This document shows positions 60,522 through 64,000 of a stretch of 64,000 nt of DNA, in pieces. Position 1 is the stretch's first letter; each line of letters begins with the position of its first letter. This DNA comes from Owenia fusiformis. Taxonomy: Eukaryota; Annelida; Polychaeta; Sabellida; Oweniidae. The stretch is taken from the NCBI GenBank assembly GCA_903813345.2, contig CAIIXF020000007.1, positions 27,126,698 to 27,190,697 on the forward strand, read 5' to 3'. Below the pieces are notes generated by a model, which did not search any database, had not been told where the DNA came from, and saw only the letters and a program-made list of their open reading frames with translations. The position numbers were made by a program, and so were the translations under genes.

Positions 60522-61119
60522 GTTATTTTAGGTATTTTTGTGTAAATCAATAGAAACCAATGGCCTCTATTGGAATCTCATGGTATCCACATACTAAGTC
60601 TATAGAACACATCCAATGTCAAGTCAATACACCCTTGCTGAACTTAATGACCTCAACCTCAGCCCATGTGGGTCCAAACGCTAAAATATTTTCCAAAGTA
60701 TTATGTGACATTGTATTCTTTATTTTACACCTAAAAATGATTCATTTTGTTCATGGGGAAATCATAATGGAAAGTGCATTAGACCCTTTTGCGCTAAGGG
60801 ATGATGTGAAAAATAGTTGTTTGAAAAAATGCTTTTTCTCAAATATTCAAATGTCCCGCCATTTTTGAAATAAAAGTCAACATTTTTTAAGATTCTCTTT
60901 TTATCAACCATTTTTCAAAAGAAAACATGTGGAGATGGATGCTATACATGTACCTTGATCTGAGTTATCGCTTGTGAACTCTAAACTTCATTTGTAAATG
61001 AATTCATGATTTTCAAGCAAAACGTTCTTCATATATCACATCTTGATAACATTGGGTAAGACTACAATATAACCCAAAGTGGTTTAATTTTATATTGGGC
61101 CTGGCCTTGGATTATTGTA

Positions 61120-62175
61120 CAGGGTGTCCGGAAAGTAAAGATACAAATGCTCTAATTTCAATAGATTTACCTGTTGTAAGATGAAATTGCTACAGATTAT
61201 AGAATGACATTATAACAATTTCGCAACTGTCATGACAATTTGTTTCAAAATGAAAAAGTTATGGTTGTTATGGTAACGGTAGTCCCGGGTATGTGGAGCA
61301 GCGTCACAATTATGTTTTATAATTATTTTCTCCTGCTCATCTTGACACTCCATCATCTGTTGCTATACATCAAATGATGTACCACAACAGCAAAAGAAGT
61401 AGTACTGTAACATTATTTGGTCATTTGACATTACTACTTTTATCCAGTATTGTGTATTTCCCAACATTATCTAAACATTCGTGGTGCATATTGACCAAAA
61501 ATTCAAAGACCTGACCAAACCGCTGCTGTCCATATCTCAGATTACTGATAAATTGGCTTCAAGCAGAGTCTCATTTTCATGTTGAACTTCTAACAAATAT
61601 TGCTTTAAGATATTCATTAATGTAGAAGTCCAACTGGACATTATCAGGGTAATGTGGGCCATTGCACAAAAAAGGTTTAATGTCAAGACATTCAATTGTA
61701 AGGTTTGTTTTCTTTGCTTTGTGAATTGGAGCATTTTGGAGGTGCACTATTGACTTTCTTATTAATCTAGGGACCTTTTTTCTAAGCACTTATATAATGT
61801 TTTTGATTATACTGGATAGTGACATTACATAGTTATGATATGCACCAGTGATATCATTATAATAAAGAGTGTACTATGGCAGCAAGAATACAATATTGAA
61901 CAAAACAAAACATTGATAGGAAATACTAATAAACACTGTTTCAAATGGTTAAATTCTAGCAATTTAGGACAATTTAGCGATATCATGTAACTGCTCCGCA
62001 TACCCCTGACCACCGTAACTATGACAATCATAACTTTAACATGTTTAGACTATATGTTATAAAAGTTGACAGATGTATTGTAATATAGTTCCTCTACAAT
62101 CTGTAGCAATTTCATTACAAAAAACTCAGACCTCTTAAAATGAGAGTGTTGTATCTTTACTTTCCGGACACCCTG
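61120..62175 (-). mobile_element. Mariner element M1, uninterrupted copy
   Basis: 1056 bp between TA dinucleotides (61118-61119, 62176-62177); ends CAGGGTGTCCGGAAAGTAAA and complement. It carries broken minus-strand transposase text (about 61789-61537: NAPIHKAKKT, then PHYPDN in place of PYSPDL, then DFYINEY). It aligns with 31854-33985 and shows the empty site of the nested insertion at about 61660. It lies in the leader intron of gene C. Confidence 0.8.
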
Positions 62176-62644
62176 TATATTAATCACTTCATCGTCGAAC
62201 AGTCGCACTAATGACTATACTAAGTATGATCATCGCTTATCCATTGCATTTTGATTGATTTCTGTTAAGTTCAAATCGAAAAATCAAAATAATACTTTAA
62301 ATAACTATCCGTCAATTATAGTGTAATATTTTAAAACCTAATTGTTTTCAGCTCTTGTTTATAAGTCGATAAGTATTATGCTTGAAATTGTACATGTACC
62401 TTATTTCACACTTTTTATTACCAGTATATTAGTTTTTGTGTTAAAAATTCAAATGTTTTGCATCAATTTGCTGAAAACTATTCAGATAGCACAATATATA
62501 AGTTAACGATAATGTCTGGAAGTTTTGGTCAAATATCCAGTAAAATCTTTTAAATCGCCATCACCTTTATTGTTAACAAAGCATTTACATGACAAAATGT
62601 CACCACCTGTAAATTGACAACAACAATGAACCGATTTATGAATA

Positions 62645-63290
62645 CTAACTAGAAATCAAGAATACAAGCAACCTTAGGAAGGCCCTGATATGCCTTTTTG
62701 AACTTTTATAGGTCAAAGAGTTGTCAAATTACATATCGAAGATTGCGATGTAAAATCAGCTTCGTAGTTGGTTACTAGGTATCTACGTCAGCTGTCTTGT
62801 CAGTTACCAAGATATTTACCAATTTACCAAGGCTAATTTCTAAGTTTGTTCTTTTGAATCCTAATAACTAATTTAAAGAATCATATTTCTACCTTTCGAA
62901 TGGCACTAAAGGTCAGATATAAATTCCAGGGAAATCAAAGATGATGTTTTAAAAAGATTTGTTCAATTTAAAGCAAGTTGAGATTTGACCTTGAAAAATC
63001 TCGAAATTTGACCTTTTTTAGTATTTGAGCTCTTATTTCTCAAAATTGGTGCAAACTTTTAATAAATAGTCCGATAAGTAACTGCTGAAATGTGACTTCA
63101 TTAAAGTGACCTAAGTTTAAATTAATTTTCTACCATGCAAAGGTCACCGAATGTCAACTTAAGGTCAAACATCAAACCTGAGGTCAGATTTTAACTCAAA
63201 GCGTTTTGTAGATGATGTTTGAAGAAGGATTTGCAGAATTTGAAGCAATTTTTTAGTTTGTGAACATCAAGAACATCTAAAACAATATGT
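62645..63290. repeat. Degenerate copy of the Helitron-like element (family 1)
   Basis: Starts CTAGAAATCAAGAATACAAG...GGAAGGCCCTGATATG, matching the 5' start of 40513 in decayed form. It carries single copies of the core words (TGACCTTGAAAAATCTCGAA). No tandem array. Confidence 0.55.
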
Positions 63291-63796
63291 CACCACTTCT
63301 GGCTGTGACAAATTAATCATTTTTGTTCCTAATGATCATTAATCAAGAAGCATTCCATTAATTTGCTTGATATTGTCTTATTTATAGACAAACAAAAATG
63401 TCAAAAATGTCAAAACTCTTTGGCAAAATATTTGGCAATGATTCAAAATGGCCGTTATTTGTATCAAGGAAATGTTCAAGTTTTGGCAAAATATCTCATG
63501 GAATTCCAAAATTGCCACCAATTTTTATTTTGACATATAAGAGTCAATTACCCATGGTACTTATTTTGTTAGTTGAAAACATTTTGTATAATTTCAAAAT
63601 TATAAAGGCCGAACTGTTCTGTCATTAGATGTTTTAATAATCATGATTAATTTAAGAATAATAAAATCATATCATTGTAATTAAATCCTTTGATACAATC
63701 ATTTAAACACGGTCAGAGTAGGTGCATTTAATATAAAGCATATCAATAGTTGTTTAGTACACGTATATTAAAGTGAAGTAGCTAGTTGCGTCTTAC

Positions 63797-64000
63797 CTCT
63801 TACTCTTACTTCTTCGATATATCACTTACTTCTTGGTAACTAGCAATACGATGTGTTACAATTTATCCAAAACGCCAAATAAATATTAATAATCAATCAC
63901 AATTAGTGTTTATAAATCGTATCATAATGATCAATAAAGTGTATATTAGATTTGGTGCTAAATGATCGTCATTGATCTATTTTCGTGAACCGTAACGATG
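63797..64000 (-). promoter_or_regulatory. Gene C promoter and non-coding first exon (candidate, runs to window edge)
   Basis: Minus strand: distal word CGTTACGGTTCACGAAAA at the window edge (63980-64000), GGATAAAT at 63868-63861, leader, and donor AAGAG|GTAAGACGC after 63797. The first intron to 59925 contains a 1.06-kb mariner, a 100-bp hairpin and a degenerate Helitron-like repeat. The promoter may extend beyond the window. Confidence 0.6.

Noticed and set aside
60560-60868. Plus-strand 102-codon frame
   Set aside because: No recognisable motifs, lies in the leader intron of gene C, and no equivalent in A or B.

Overview
The window is eukaryotic, AT-rich, intron-rich and packed with transposons. 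It looks like a lophotrochozoan invertebrate, most probably a mollusc. That is inferred from canonical GT-AG introns, AATAAA poly(A) signals, many TA-flanked mariner-type elements, and 'pearl'/Helitron-like elements whose cores are built from TGACCT/AGGTCA words, a type familiar from bivalve and gastropod DNA. Species cannot be named from sequence alone.

The only well-supported host genes are three tandem paralogues on the minus strand, here called A (CDS 3254-11374), B (30419-47322) and C (54771-59918). Each has five coding exons with identical intron phases (1,0,1,0), and each gives an intact product when joined: 356, 350 and 353 aa. The architecture is a signal peptide (exon 1), one von Willebrand factor A domain with a complete MIDAS (exons 2-3), and a ten-cysteine C-terminal region I do not recognise (exons 4-5) ending in a conserved proline-rich tail. 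The last exon is antisense to an unrelated plus-strand reading frame and is recovered only by comparing the three copies. All three copies also share a 3' splice site 6 nt before the ATG, which implies a 5'UTR intron. About 2.2-4.0 kb upstream lies a conserved promoter/leader block with a matching 5' splice donor (near 13519, 49797 and 63797). Each has an AATAAA signal 25 nt after the stop.

The exons stay in frame (all length differences are multiples of three) while the introns have been colonised heavily. Gene C spans about 9 kb from leader to poly(A), A about 10 kb and B about 19 kb. The B introns hold a Helitron-like tandem array with a mariner inside it, a mariner nested in another mariner, a 133-bp minisatellite, a fold-back element and several MITEs.

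Layout: 1-3183 is 3' flank of A with MITE remnants. 3184-13698 is gene A. 13699-30345 is spacer with MITEs, an 849-bp palindrome, a LINE 3' fragment and a fold-back element whose arms are tandem repeats. 30346-49928 is gene B. 49929-54697 is spacer with a CACGTG-bearing duplication and a composite GAACG-rich repeat. 54698-64000 is gene C, with its promoter at the window edge. Together the genes would make three secreted, metal-ion-dependent adhesion-type proteins. Their biological role is not evident from the sequence.
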